A stretch of 64,000 bases of DNA from contig NZ_CP060007.1 in NCBI RefSeq assembly GCF_014168535.1, forward strand, positions 1,674,001-1,738,000, given 5' to 3'. The notes under the pieces were generated by a model, which saw nothing but the letters and a program-made list of their open reading frames with translations, did not search any database and was not told the DNA's origin. Below, one piece after another: positions 45,488 to 54,623 of this stretch. The translations under genes and the position numbers were made by a program. Every line of letters begins with the position of its first letter. The first letter of the stretch is position 1. Source of the stretch: Lacibacter sediminis. Lineage in GTDB: Bacteria; Bacteroidota; Bacteroidia; Chitinophagales; Chitinophagaceae.

Positions 45488-47974
45488 ATGAGCCATCGAC
45501 TAATGTATAGAAGCTCACTTCTATTGATAAGTATTCTATTCCTGTATAATTCTCTTTCAGCACAAAGCTCATTGAGAAAACGGCTTTCGTTTAATGAAGG
45601 ATGGCTGTTTAATAAAACAACAGATTCTGCAGCATCTCAAATTCAATACAAAGATTCAGATTGGAGAAAATTATCGTTACCACACGACTGGGCTATTGAA
45701 GGACCATTCAAACCGGAGTATAATCCACGTACTGGTGGACTTCCCATTTTTGATAAAGCATGGTATCGTAAGCATTTCAAAATAGATGCATCAGCAAAAG
45801 GAAAAATTGTTACACTGGAGTTTGATGGCATCATGTACAATTCATCTGTTTATGTTAATGGACAGAAAGTATATGAACGACCTTATGGTTACAGCAGTTT
45901 TGAAATTGACATTACCTCCTACATTAAATATGGAGGCGAAAATGTGATCGCTGTAAAAGTAAATCCGCAGGAGCTGTCAGCAAGGTGGTACACCGGTGCC
46001 GGCATTTACAGAAATGTATGGTTGGAAGTGAAGAATGCGGTACATGTAAAGCATTGGGGAAATCATATTACCACACCAGTTGTTGCAAAGGATAAAGCAA
46101 GGGTGAAGGTGGAAACAACTATTTCAAGTAAGCAAAAAAATAATGCGGGGAATTATCAAATGAAGACAAGCATTATAGATGCAAATGGATCAGAAGTTGC
46201 AACTACGATGAGCAAGTTTAATTTCACTGCAAACGAAGCAAAAATTATTCAGGAACTGGAAGTAAAGAATCCCAAGTTGTGGGATTTGAAAACACCACAT
46301 CTCTACAAAACAATTTCAACGATTTATAAAAATAATAGTCCAGTTGATGTCTATGTTGAAAATTTCGGCATACGTACCATTAAGTATTCAAGAGAAGGAT
46401 TCTTTTTGAATGGCAAACGGGTAAAATTGCAGGGTGTTTGTTTGCATAATGATCTGGGTGCGTTGGGAGCAGCAGTTAATTACAGAGGAACAGAGCGTCA
46501 GTTGCAGATCATGAAAGAGATGGGTGTGAATGCGATACGTACATCACATAACCCTGCATCGCCTGAGCAATTGGATCTATGTGATAAGATGGGACTTTTA
46601 GTACAGGAAGAAGCGTTTGATTGCTGGGAAATGCCGAAAGTAGAAAATGATTACAGTAAATATTGGGCTCAATGGCATGAACAGGATTTGCGTGATATGA
46701 TTCGTCGTGATAGGAACAGACCCTCCATTATTATGTGGAGTATCGGTAACGAAATAAGGGAGCAAAACAAAGAAGATGGTTATCTCATAGCAAGAGAACT
46801 TGCAAAAATTTGTAAAGAAGAAGATCCCAACAGACCAACAACAGCAGGCTTCAACAATTTTACTGCAGCAATTAAAAATGGCCTTGCTGCTGAAATAGAT
46901 TTAGTGGGTGCCAACTACAAACCGGCAGACTACGCTTCAACGATGAAAGAGTATAAAGACTGGATCGTTTACGGATCAGAAACAGCATCCTGTGTGTCAT
47001 CAAGAGGTGTGTATCATTTACCACTGGAAAAGTATGATAAGCATCCATCGTTGCAGGTAAGCAGTTACGATAATCAAAGTCCAAACTGGGCTTATCCTCC
47101 CGATGTTGAATTTCATTTCCAGGATTCTTTGCCCAATATTATGGGTGAGTTTGTTTGGACAGGTTTTGATTATTTAGGTGAGCCAACGCCTTACGGGGGA
47201 AAAGATAATCTTACACATGGCAACTGGGATGTTGATTGGCCATCGAGAAGTTCTTATTTCGGCGCAGTAGATCTGGCTGGCTTCCCGAAAGATCGTTTTT
47301 ATTTATACCAAAGCCGGTGGACTACTGAACCAATGGTTCATCTGTTACCACACTGGAACTGGGAAGGAAGCGGCATCAAAGAAATACCTGTGTATTGCTA
47401 CACTAATTGCGATGAAGCAGAATTATTTGTAAATGGTAAATCATACGGAAGGAAAAAAATGGGGGTAGATAAAACAAGGATTCCAGTTTCCTTTTTTGCA
47501 TGGAAAAACAGACCCAAGTATTTCGATTCTCCTTATCGTCTAAACTGGAATGTGCCCTATGAAAAAGGCGAAATAAAAGTAGTTGCCTACAAAGATGGAA
47601 AGCAAGCGGCTGTAAAAACAATCAACACAGCGAAGAATCCAAGCCAAATCAAATTAGTGCCTGATCGGAAAGTGATCAGTGCTGATGGAGAAGATCTGTC
47701 GTTTATAACTGTGAAAATTGAAGATGAGAATGGGAACTTCTGTGCACTTGCCGATAATAAAGTTGATTTTAAAATATCAGGGCCGGCAACGATAGCCGCA
47801 GTTGATAATGGCAACGCCGCATCTACTGAGCCATTTCAGGCTAATTACAGAAAAGTATTTAACGGGTTGTGTTTGCTGGTAATTAAGAGTAAAAAAGGTA
47901 CAGGAGGAGAAGTGAAAATTGAAGCTTCCTCACCCGGTTTAAAAACATCACTCATTACTGTTGTTACGAAATGA
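45488..47974 (+). CDS. GH2 beta-galactosidase-like enzyme, long form
   Basis: A secreted exo-hydrolase of 828 residues. The ATG at 45488 gives a clean signal peptide (LISILFLYNSLSAQ); a longer frame from 45416 would overlap the sulfatase gene and add a non-signal extension. It has the GH2 sugar-binding domain (LPHDWAIEGPF), the barrel with VCLHNDLGALGAAV and IRTSHNPASPEQLDL, the acid/base motif IMWSIGNEI (Glu422) and the nucleophile motif VYGSETAS (Glu498). After the barrel come a DUF4982-like domain (EIPVYCYTNCDEAELFVNGKSYG) and an Ig-like terminal domain (VISADGEDLSFITVKIEDENGN). This architecture is that of beta-galactosidases of Bacteroidota glycan loci. Terminal beta-galactose removal is likely. 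Confidence 0.92.
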   Translation: MSHRLMYRSSLLLISILFLYNSLSAQSSLRKRLSFNEGWLFNKTTDSAASQIQYKDSDWRKLSLPHDWAIEGPFKPEYNPRTGGLPIFDKAWYRKHFKIDASAKGKIVTLEFDGIMYNSSVYVNGQKVYERPYGYSSFEIDITSYIKYGGENVIAVKVNPQELSARWYTGAGIYRNVWLEVKNAVHVKHWGNHITTPVVAKDKARVKVETTISSKQKNNAGNYQMKTSIIDANGSEVATTMSKFNFTANEAKIIQELEVKNPKLWDLKTPHLYKTISTIYKNNSPVDVYVENFGIRTIKYSREGFFLNGKRVKLQGVCLHNDLGALGAAVNYRGTERQLQIMKEMGVNAIRTSHNPASPEQLDLCDKMGLLVQEEAFDCWEMPKVENDYSKYWAQWHEQDLRDMIRRDRNRPSIIMWSIGNEIREQNKEDGYLIARELAKICKEEDPNRPTTAGFNNFTAAIKNGLAAEIDLVGANYKPADYASTMKEYKDWIVYGSETASCVSSRGVYHLPLEKYDKHPSLQVSSYDNQSPNWAYPPDVEFHFQDSLPNIMGEFVWTGFDYLGEPTPYGGKDNLTHGNWDVDWPSRSSYFGAVDLAGFPKDRFYLYQSRWTTEPMVHLLPHWNWEGSGIKEIPVYCYTNCDEAELFVNGKSYGRKKMGVDKTRIPVSFFAWKNRPKYFDSPYRLNWNVPYEKGEIKVVAYKDGKQAAVKTINTAKNPSQIKLVPDRKVISADGEDLSFITVKIEDENGNFCALADNKVDFKISGPATIAAVDNGNAASTEPFQANYRKVFNGLCLLVIKSKKGTGGEVKIEASSPGLKTSLITVVTK

Positions 47975-48069
47975 AAGGGGCATTAACTGTCGATTATATT
48001 TGTTAATTGAAAAAATACCGGATTAAGAAATTAAAAATCGCTCCGGTTGTACGACCTTAGTGCTTATTC

Positions 48070-49236
48070 GTGGAAAAAACAATCGATATGCCGTTGTCAT
48101 TTTTATTGAGGAGTTGTACAATTTATTTTTATTCAAGTTTGCCATTAGCGCTAATACTGCTTTTGGGTTCCTGTAATAATTCAACCGATTCAGCACAGAA
48201 TCAAAAGCAGGATTCAGCTCATTCATGCATGGCTGTTCCAACAAGGTTCGGTTCAGATACTTCATCAGCTATTGGATTTAATGGCGATACAAGTACTTCA
48301 GGCATGGTTTATATACCTGGTGGTACATTTGAAATGGGAGCAGATAATGAACAGGCATCCGAAGATGAATATCCAAAGCACAAAGTAACGATTGATGCAT
48401 TTTACATGGATGTTACAGAAGTAACCAATGCACAGTTTCAAAAATTTGTTGATGCAACAGGTTACGTTACTACTGCAGAACGGAAACCCGATTGGGAAGA
48501 ATTAAAAAAGACGGTGCCGCCCGGAACAGAAAAACCAGCTGATAGTTTATTGGTAGCAGCATCATTGGTGTTTAAGCCGAGTAATGGTCCGGTTGATCTT
48601 AATAATTATTCTCAATGGTGGAGTTGGGTAGCGGGTGCTGATTGGAAACATCCCGAAGGACCTAACAGCAATATTAAAGGCAAAGAAAATTTTCCGGTCG
48701 TACATGTGAGCTGGGATGATGCTATCGCTTACTGCAAATGGGCAGGTAAACGCTTGCCAACAGAAGCAGAGTGGGAGTTTGCTGCAAGAGGAGGGTTGAA
48801 CAATAATATTTATCCATGGGGGAATGAACATGTAAATATCGGAGCGCCGAAGACAAACAGTTGGGAAGGGAAGTTCCCTTACTTAAATGAACAACGTGAT
48901 GGATTTATGAAATACGCTCCGGTAAAAACATATACCTGTAACAGGTATGGTTTGTTTGATATGGCAGGAAATGTTTGGGAGTGGTGCAGCGATTGGTACG
49001 ATCATAATTATTACAAATCAGTAGCAAACAATACAGTTGCAAATCCAAAGGGTCCGCAAAAAAGTTTCGATCCGCAAGATCCCTATACACCAAAAAGAGT
49101 TTTACGTGGCGGAAGTTTTCTTTGTAACGACAGTTATTGCAGTGGTTACCGTGTGGCAAGAAGAATGAAAAGCAGTCCTGATACCGGACTTGAGCATACA
49201 GGGTTCAGATGCGTGAAGGATGCAACTGCTAAATAA
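48070..49236 (+). CDS. Formylglycine-generating enzyme (sulfatase-maturing, SUMF1 type)
   Basis: A 388-residue enzyme that oxidises the active-site cysteine of sulfatases to formylglycine. The domain starts MVYIPGGTFEMGADNEQASEDEYPKH and continues with HVSWDDAIAYCKWAGKRLPTEAEWEFAARGG, WGNE and GNVWEWCSDWYD. The final block GGSFLCNDSYCSGYRVARR carries both catalytic cysteines (Cys352 and Cys357), in the same spacing as in true formylglycine-generating enzymes; many look-alikes of this fold lack them. The N-terminus is a lipoprotein-like signal (LALILLLGSC), so it works in the periplasm or on the outer membrane. GTG at 48070 and ATG at 48088 are both possible starts. Three sulfatases with cysteine-type motifs in the same locus are its probable clients. 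Confidence 0.92.
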   Translation: MEKTIDMPLSFLLRSCTIYFYSSLPLALILLLGSCNNSTDSAQNQKQDSAHSCMAVPTRFGSDTSSAIGFNGDTSTSGMVYIPGGTFEMGADNEQASEDEYPKHKVTIDAFYMDVTEVTNAQFQKFVDATGYVTTAERKPDWEELKKTVPPGTEKPADSLLVAASLVFKPSNGPVDLNNYSQWWSWVAGADWKHPEGPNSNIKGKENFPVVHVSWDDAIAYCKWAGKRLPTEAEWEFAARGGLNNNIYPWGNEHVNIGAPKTNSWEGKFPYLNEQRDGFMKYAPVKTYTCNRYGLFDMAGNVWEWCSDWYDHNYYKSVANNTVANPKGPQKSFDPQDPYTPKRVLRGGSFLCNDSYCSGYRVARRMKSSPDTGLEHTGFRCVKDATAK

Positions 49237-49316
49237 AAATTGCTGTTACTGTATTTTTTACAGCGTCTTACGAATTATAATAGTTCTAAACCTAAACGGT
49301 TCTCAATAGTTATTTC

Positions 49317-50816
49317 ATGAGTTTAAAAACGAAGTGTCAACGTGCATTTATCTTTTTGATACTTGTAATCGCTTGCTGTAATTCCACTGCGCAAATATTA
49401 CAACCGGCCACTACGCCAAACTCTGCACAAAAAGAATTGATCAAACGGGGTTATGGTATGTTCATTCATTTTGGAGTCAATACATTTACCGATCTGGAAT
49501 GGTCGGATGGTACTACGCCTGCAAGTGCATACAATCCAACTAACCTCGATCCTGATCAATGGGTCCGTACTGCAAAGGAAGCAGGCTTTCGTTATGTATT
49601 GCTGATTACAAAACATCACGACGGTTTTTGTTTATGGGACAGTAAGTACACTGATTATGATGTAGCTTCTTCACCGGTTAAAACAGATGTAGTGAAAGCG
49701 GTTGCAGATGCCTGCAAAAAATACGGGCTGCAGTTTGCTATATATTATTCTCTTTGGGACAGACATGAACCTTCGTTTAACGATACCAATCCGCAGAAGT
49801 ATATTGATTATATGCTCAATCAATTAAAAGAATTGTTCACCAACTATGGTTCTGTTTGTGAGTTGTGGCTTGATGGTGGCTGGAAAAGAAATCCCGGTGA
49901 TTGGGGCATCGACCAGGTGTATAAATTGGTGAAACAGTATAACCCCAAGTGTGCTGTAAGCGTTAATCATACCATCGTAAATGAAGAAGGCAAACGGAAA
50001 TTCACATTGCCTTCATTAATGACGGAAGACAATAAATATTTCTTTCATTACTTCCCGAGTGATTTCAGATTGTGGGATCCCAAGATCATTACCAAATTTG
50101 ATAAAAAACAATACCTGCATCAAGGCAAATCTTATTACTTGCCTTATGAACACACGATTTGCCTCAGCAGTCGCTGGAATTGGTTTCAAAAATCAGTACA
50201 GCTTCCGGTAAGAGAGCTGGATGAGTTACAGGAATTATTTTACTGGTGTACCGATAATGATAATTCACTGGTGATAAATGTACCGCCGGATAAAACAGGT
50301 AGGATAAGAGAGTACGAGGCGCTTGCTGTAATTGAATTAGGAAAGCGATTAGGATTGTCGGCCAATAAACCATTACCAAAAAATGGAAAATTTATTTCGT
50401 TTCTGAAACCGGTTACTGCAAGCAGTGAGTTTGTTGACAAAGACATTACATACAGCGCATCATTGGCAAACGATGGAAGCCTTGACAGCCGTTGGCTTGC
50501 CGCAGATACCTTAGCTGAATTAACAATTGAGCTAAATCCTGCTGAAGCATTTAATAAGATCAGCATATTTGAATACCAGGATACCAAAAACTTGCCCGAT
50601 GGATTTTCACAAATAAGAACAGGAAGAATAAAAGAGTATAGCATTGATATATTACAGAATGGGCAATGGCAAACGATCTACTTAGGTACAGAGCCGATGG
50701 GTGATTGCAAAGTCATCATGCTGCCACGCAATTACAAAACAACCACGTTGCGATTGAAAATACTAAAGGCAACGGCGGCCCCTTCTTTATATGAGTTATC
50801 GGTGATCAAACTATAG
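49317..50816 (+). CDS. GH29 alpha-L-fucosidase-type enzyme
   Basis: A secreted retaining hydrolase of 499 residues. The signal peptide covers roughly residues 1-26 (ACCNSTAQ). The GH29 barrel shows GYGMFIHFGVNTF, VLLITKHHDGFCLWDS and the nucleophile motif ELWLDGGW with Asp186. The C-terminal 130 residues form an F5/8-type sugar-binding domain (DGSLDSRWLAADTLAELTIEL). GH29 enzymes release alpha-L-fucose, and some in algal galactan loci release the related alpha-L-galactose. It follows the formylglycine-generating enzyme by 80 bases and closes the row that begins with the second sulfatase. In a sulfated galactan setting, either sugar is possible. Confidence 0.92.
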   Translation: MSLKTKCQRAFIFLILVIACCNSTAQILQPATTPNSAQKELIKRGYGMFIHFGVNTFTDLEWSDGTTPASAYNPTNLDPDQWVRTAKEAGFRYVLLITKHHDGFCLWDSKYTDYDVASSPVKTDVVKAVADACKKYGLQFAIYYSLWDRHEPSFNDTNPQKYIDYMLNQLKELFTNYGSVCELWLDGGWKRNPGDWGIDQVYKLVKQYNPKCAVSVNHTIVNEEGKRKFTLPSLMTEDNKYFFHYFPSDFRLWDPKIITKFDKKQYLHQGKSYYLPYEHTICLSSRWNWFQKSVQLPVRELDELQELFYWCTDNDNSLVINVPPDKTGRIREYEALAVIELGKRLGLSANKPLPKNGKFISFLKPVTASSEFVDKDITYSASLANDGSLDSRWLAADTLAELTIELNPAEAFNKISIFEYQDTKNLPDGFSQIRTGRIKEYSIDILQNGQWQTIYLGTEPMGDCKVIMLPRNYKTTTLRLKILKATAAPSLYELSVIKL

Positions 50817-50973
50817 TAAACAATAGGAACTGGTTTATATCTTTCTTGAGGTTTATGGTTCTACTTACATCTTGTTTTCAATTACTCCGTTTATGCAGCA
50901 TTCGTAAACAGTTAAACAAATTCAGCGTAATTGCGAACTATTATTCGTTATAAGTCTGATAAGAGTAATTAGC

Positions 50974-50986
50974 ACCTCTTTTTTGA
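50974..50986 (+). promoter_or_regulatory. Candidate HTCS operator before the GH16 gene
   Basis: The site is ACCTCTTTTTTGA. It lies 88 bases before the ATG at 51062, and a TAGTTTAA follows 42 bases after its first base. The conserved distance supports 51062 rather than 51095 as the start of the gene. Confidence 0.6.
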
Positions 50987-51061
50987 ATTGTATGGCACCA
51001 CACAACTAAAGGTGATAGTTTAAGTTAGTATGTCGAAATAATTCATGAAATGATTTAGCTC

Positions 51062-54022
51062 ATGAATATAATTATCACTAAAACTAACGATACCATGCTG
51101 CTAAATTTACTTGCGAAAAAAAAACCGTCGTATTTTTTCAAAGCTGCAATTTTTCTTTTGCTGAGTATTATTGTTTCAAATGTACTCGTAGCCCAAACAG
51201 GCTTTGTAGATCCGCAAACACCGGCACAGGCCAAACCTGTTGTAACGAATTTACCAGCTCCGTGGAGTTTAACATTCAGTGATGAATTTAATGACAATAC
51301 AATTGATCAAACAAAGTGGACCATCCAGGAAAGCTTAACATCAAGATCACCTCGTCCGGGGTTAGGAATTTACAGTTGGTTTTGGAAACCTGATAATGCG
51401 TTTGAAGAAAATGGAAACTTAGTGTTGAGGGTTGATAAAGTTGGTCCCTACAGGATGCATTGCGGTTCTGTTAATTCAAATAATAAATACGAAACCAAAT
51501 ATGGTTATTATGAGTGCAGAGTAAAAATTGCGCAGGCAAGCAAAGGAACCCATACTGCATTTTGGTTCCAAGGCGATAACCAGGGAAATGTGGATGGCAC
51601 TGCCAATGATGGTGCAGAGATTGATGTGTTTGAATCGGCCTGGATGGAAGATTATACAAAAGCAGTGATGCATATAGATGGATATACTGCAGGAATAACG
51701 CAAGCAAATACGAAACAATATACTACACCGGGCTTGCATGTTGGCTATCACACATTTGGTATGTTATGGACGCCCACTTATATCAATATTTATTATGATG
51801 GTGTTTTTAAAGTTTCATATACAGGCGACAAATGGAAAGTAAATGCAGATGAATATCTCTGGTTGTCTGATGGTGCAAGTTTTGGATTTAATGGAGATAA
51901 TTTTCTTGTAGAACCATTAGGGGAGTTAACCAGAGCTTACTTTGATTATGTGCGTGTCTGGCAGTTGAATGACTACGAGTGTTTTGCCGGCGCAAAAGAA
52001 ATGGAAGCAATTCCATTTACATCTACAGGTGCTTCAGCAAGTATAACTAATAACAGCGGTGCATCGGGCGGTCAAGTTCTTAGGTTAGCAGCAGACGGAG
52101 CAGGAGATGAATTGATCCTTGGGTCAGTGTGCCATGCACAAGCCGGCTATTACTCATATGATCTGAAAGCATTTAAGTTTACAGGCTTTGGTAAATATAA
52201 AATGGCAATCGAACTGTCGCCCGGGCAGTGGCAAACCTTTGATCAGGAAGTGGATCTTTACGCTGCAACATCAAGCAGTGCTACCACAAATTTTGGTTCT
52301 GTTTATTTGTCTGCAGGAAGTTACCGGATCAAACTGATCTGTACAGGAAAGAATGCAGCATCTTCCGGTTATATAGGCTCGTTCGATGTATTAACCTTGC
52401 AGGCAGGAAAACCGGATATCAGCTGTTACATTTCTCCAACTGCTACAGCAGTTTGGACTGCTGAAGCAGAAAGTGGACAATACACAGGTGCAGCAGCGTT
52501 AGAAGTATGCACTACCGCTTCTAACGGACAGTATATAAATCTCAATCCAAGTTCAGTCACCAGTAAGCGATTAACATTTACAAATGTAATGGTGCCAGCT
52601 GCAGGCAACTATATTTTAAAAGTGGATTATGTTTCAAACGGTGCCCGTAATGCGAGGGTAGAGGTAAATGGAGAATCATTAGGAAGCATTCAGTTCCCTT
52701 CTTCGGGTATGTGGTGCTTCCAGGGAGGTTCGCCGGGCAGTTTTAATCTGTTAGTCCGTCTTAAAGAAGGAACAAATACAATTGCAGTTGCAAGTACGGG
52801 AACAGTTTTGCCACTCTTCGATAAGTTTACTATTCTCACTACTGCGGTTGATACCGATGGAGATGAAGTGCCGGATGCGTGTGATGCTGATGATGATAAT
52901 GATGGTGTTCCGGATACTGCTGATGTTTGTCCCTTAACTGCAAATGCTGATCAAACAGATACAGATCATGATGGTGCGGGAGATGCTTGTGATGCTGATG
53001 ATGATAATGATGGTGTTTTAGATGGGGCAGATAATTGTCCGTTGATTTCAAATGCTGATCAACTCGATACAGATAGTGATGGTATGGGAAATACTTGTGA
53101 TGCAGATGACGATAACGACGGCGTTTTAGATGGTGTAGATAACTGCCCGTTGATTGCAAATGCAGATCAGACAGATACAGATGCTGACGGTACCGGAAAT
53201 GCTTGTGATGCAGATGATGATAACGATACAATTTTAGATGAAGCTGACAATTGCCCTTTAGTTGCTAATGTCGATCAGTTTGATACAGATAGTGATGGTA
53301 TGGGAAATGTTTGTGATAGCGATGATGATAATGACGGCGTTTTAGATGCAGTAGATAATTGTCCTTTGATAGCAAACACAGACCAAAATGATACTGATAA
53401 TGATGGTATAGGTAATAGTTGTGATCCTGTATTCAATATGAGTGGCTTCGTAAACAGCATGATTACATCAATAACTGATGTTGAGATTAAAAAAGGTATT
53501 CAAACAGCTTTGAACGCTTCATTATTAAATTCATTAATGAATTGTACAAATGGCAATATCAATGCCAGCATCAATGAGTTGAATGCATTTATCAATAAAG
53601 TGGAGGCGCTAAGAGGAAGTATGCTGACTGCTGAATATGCAGATGGTCTGATTGCTGCAACAAAATATGCAATCCAGTCAATTACCAACGGACAGAGTGA
53701 TTGCAGGATAGCAACAGTAGCTATGCGTCAAAATATAGACGCTCAATTGATTCTGGAACAGCCAAAAGATCAATTTGCATTCTATCCAAATCCTTTAGTG
53801 AATGGCGCTACGCTTAATTTGTCAATACCAAAAAATCCGGTTGGTACAAACCAGGTATTACAGATTACTGAAATTGGCAGTGGAAGAATTATCTATAGTA
53901 AATTATTTTCTGGTGAAGCACAACGTTTCAGCTTAACGAATCCTTTAGCTGCGGGTACATATGTAATTCGCCTGACAGGAAATACATTTACTGCGCCTTT
54001 GAAATTGGTTGTAATAAAGTAA
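51062..54022 (+). CDS. Secreted GH16 endo-glycanase with carbohydrate-binding module, thrombospondin type 3 repeats and T9SS sorting domain
   Basis: A 986-residue extracellular endo-acting enzyme. After a signal peptide (IIVSNVLVAQ) comes a GH16 catalytic domain (about residues 60-305) with FSDEFNDNTIDQTKW and the active-site motif AEIDVFES: Glu186 nucleophile, Asp188, Glu191 acid/base, in the longer spacing found in agarases, carrageenases and laminarinases alike. A beta-sandwich follows (about 305-455), then a sugar-binding-like module (about 455-595) with GMWCFQGGSP, which is shared with the giant GH128-type protein. Six thrombospondin type 3 calcium-binding repeats (about 597-788), a helical linker and a type A sorting domain (FAFYPNPLVNG) complete it. 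An operator-like site lies upstream. The subfamily, and so the glycan, cannot be fixed by eye. Confidence 0.9.
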   Translation: MNIIITKTNDTMLLNLLAKKKPSYFFKAAIFLLLSIIVSNVLVAQTGFVDPQTPAQAKPVVTNLPAPWSLTFSDEFNDNTIDQTKWTIQESLTSRSPRPGLGIYSWFWKPDNAFEENGNLVLRVDKVGPYRMHCGSVNSNNKYETKYGYYECRVKIAQASKGTHTAFWFQGDNQGNVDGTANDGAEIDVFESAWMEDYTKAVMHIDGYTAGITQANTKQYTTPGLHVGYHTFGMLWTPTYINIYYDGVFKVSYTGDKWKVNADEYLWLSDGASFGFNGDNFLVEPLGELTRAYFDYVRVWQLNDYECFAGAKEMEAIPFTSTGASASITNNSGASGGQVLRLAADGAGDELILGSVCHAQAGYYSYDLKAFKFTGFGKYKMAIELSPGQWQTFDQEVDLYAATSSSATTNFGSVYLSAGSYRIKLICTGKNAASSGYIGSFDVLTLQAGKPDISCYISPTATAVWTAEAESGQYTGAAALEVCTTASNGQYINLNPSSVTSKRLTFTNVMVPAAGNYILKVDYVSNGARNARVEVNGESLGSIQFPSSGMWCFQGGSPGSFNLLVRLKEGTNTIAVASTGTVLPLFDKFTILTTAVDTDGDEVPDACDADDDNDGVPDTADVCPLTANADQTDTDHDGAGDACDADDDNDGVLDGADNCPLISNADQLDTDSDGMGNTCDADDDNDGVLDGVDNCPLIANADQTDTDADGTGNACDADDDNDTILDEADNCPLVANVDQFDTDSDGMGNVCDSDDDNDGVLDAVDNCPLIANTDQNDTDNDGIGNSCDPVFNMSGFVNSMITSITDVEIKKGIQTALNASLLNSLMNCTNGNINASINELNAFINKVEALRGSMLTAEYADGLIAATKYAIQSITNGQSDCRIATVAMRQNIDAQLILEQPKDQFAFYPNPLVNGATLNLSIPKNPVGTNQVLQITEIGSGRIIYSKLFSGEAQRFSLTNPLAAGTYVIRLTGNTFTAPLKLVVIK
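52850..53427 (+). repeat. Thrombospondin type 3 repeats inside the GH16 gene
   Basis: Six copies of a unit close to DADDDNDGVLDGVDNCPL and NADQTDTDSDGMGN run from residue 597 to 788 of the protein. The Asp- and Asn-rich loops bind calcium and stiffen the linker between the binding module and the sorting domain. The repeated codons make the DNA look tandemly repeated. Confidence 0.9.
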
Positions 54023-54085
54023 TTAAATATCACATGAAGAATCATTGCGCACATGTGATGGTCATCATTCAGTAAATAGTAAACG

Positions 54086-54125
54086 ATGCGAAGAGCATTT
54101 CATGTACATGAAATGTTCTTCGCAT
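54086..54125. terminator. Long stem-loop terminator after the GH16 gene
   Basis: ATGCGAAGAGCATTTCATG and CATGAAATGTTCTTCGCAT pair over 19 positions, with one G-T, around a TA turn. A T run follows on the plus strand. It starts 64 bases past the stop codon at 54022. Confidence 0.8.
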
Positions 54126-54136
54126 TTTATCAGTGT

Positions 54137-54363
54137 AGCAAACCCGGTGCAGAATATGTGCAGTAAATTATAAATTCATTCATAACTATGAAGATGAAAT
54201 TGTGGAGCTTTATGATGTTGTAATGATATTACTGAAAGATAATATCGAATCTGTAAACGGAAAATATAAATCAACTCAGTTAGAAACAAAAGTGCCGATG
54301 CTATATAAAAATACTGTATGCAATAAACCAACAATTACAGTCAAAACGATGGGACATGGATAG
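54137..54363 (+). pseudogene. Frameshifted 3' remnant of a sulfatase gene
   Basis: The frames here spell KPGA at 54140-54151, then, one base out of frame from 54166, NYKFIHNYEDEIVELYD. The intact third sulfatase has KPGA, 5 residues later NYKLIYHYEDESIELYD. A second frame change after VELYD is needed to continue as NDIT. At least one base was lost between the KPGA and NYK parts. The rest of the gene is missing upstream, where the long terminator now lies. The remnant proves a former fourth sulfatase or a former longer row of sulfatases in this locus. Confidence 0.7.
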
Positions 54364-54533
54364 TTGTATCATTTCGTTATTATGTATTTGATTCTTATTT
54401 CATTTTCTCCTAAACAATATCTGTTGTTTTTTGTTTAATTACTTCAGCAGTACGATCATATCAGGTTTATATTTATGTGAAATAAAGCTCATCTGTTTCA
54501 AAAGCTACCTGGTAACCCCAATGAACTGATTAC

Positions 54534-54546
54534 ACCTCTTTTTTGA
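54534..54546 (+). promoter_or_regulatory. Candidate HTCS operator before the SusC gene
   Basis: The site is ACCTCTTTTTTGA, identical to the one before the GH16 gene. It lies 90 bases before the ATG at 54624. A TATTGTTG, close to the TAnnTTTG minus-7 form, begins 39 bases after its first base. Confidence 0.6.
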
Positions 54547-54623
54547 TGCGCTAACCCACCCGGCATACAAAATATTGTTGCGTACTTAGATGTGTAATTC
54601 TAAATCAAACTAAAACTGAAACG

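Larger units (their letters stand above)
54023..54623. other. Gap with terminator, sulfatase remnant and operator-like site
   Basis: The 601 bases between the GH16 gene and the SusC gene hold a long palindromic terminator (54086-54125), a frameshifted piece of a sulfatase gene (54137-54363) and a candidate operator (54534-54546). Nothing else was recognised from 54364 to 54533. Confidence 0.6.

Noticed and set aside
47976..48000. A GCCCCTTTCAT on the minus strand between the GH2 and formylglycine-generating enzyme genes, similar to the operator motif
   Set aside because: It faces no minus-strand gene, the first base and the T run do not match, and it overlaps the GH2 stop region.
52850..53427. 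Regular DNA repeats that could be mistaken for a CRISPR array or a minus-strand gene rich in His and Tyr
   Set aside because: They encode thrombospondin type 3 repeats in the GH16 frame; the units have no constant repeat and variable spacer pattern.
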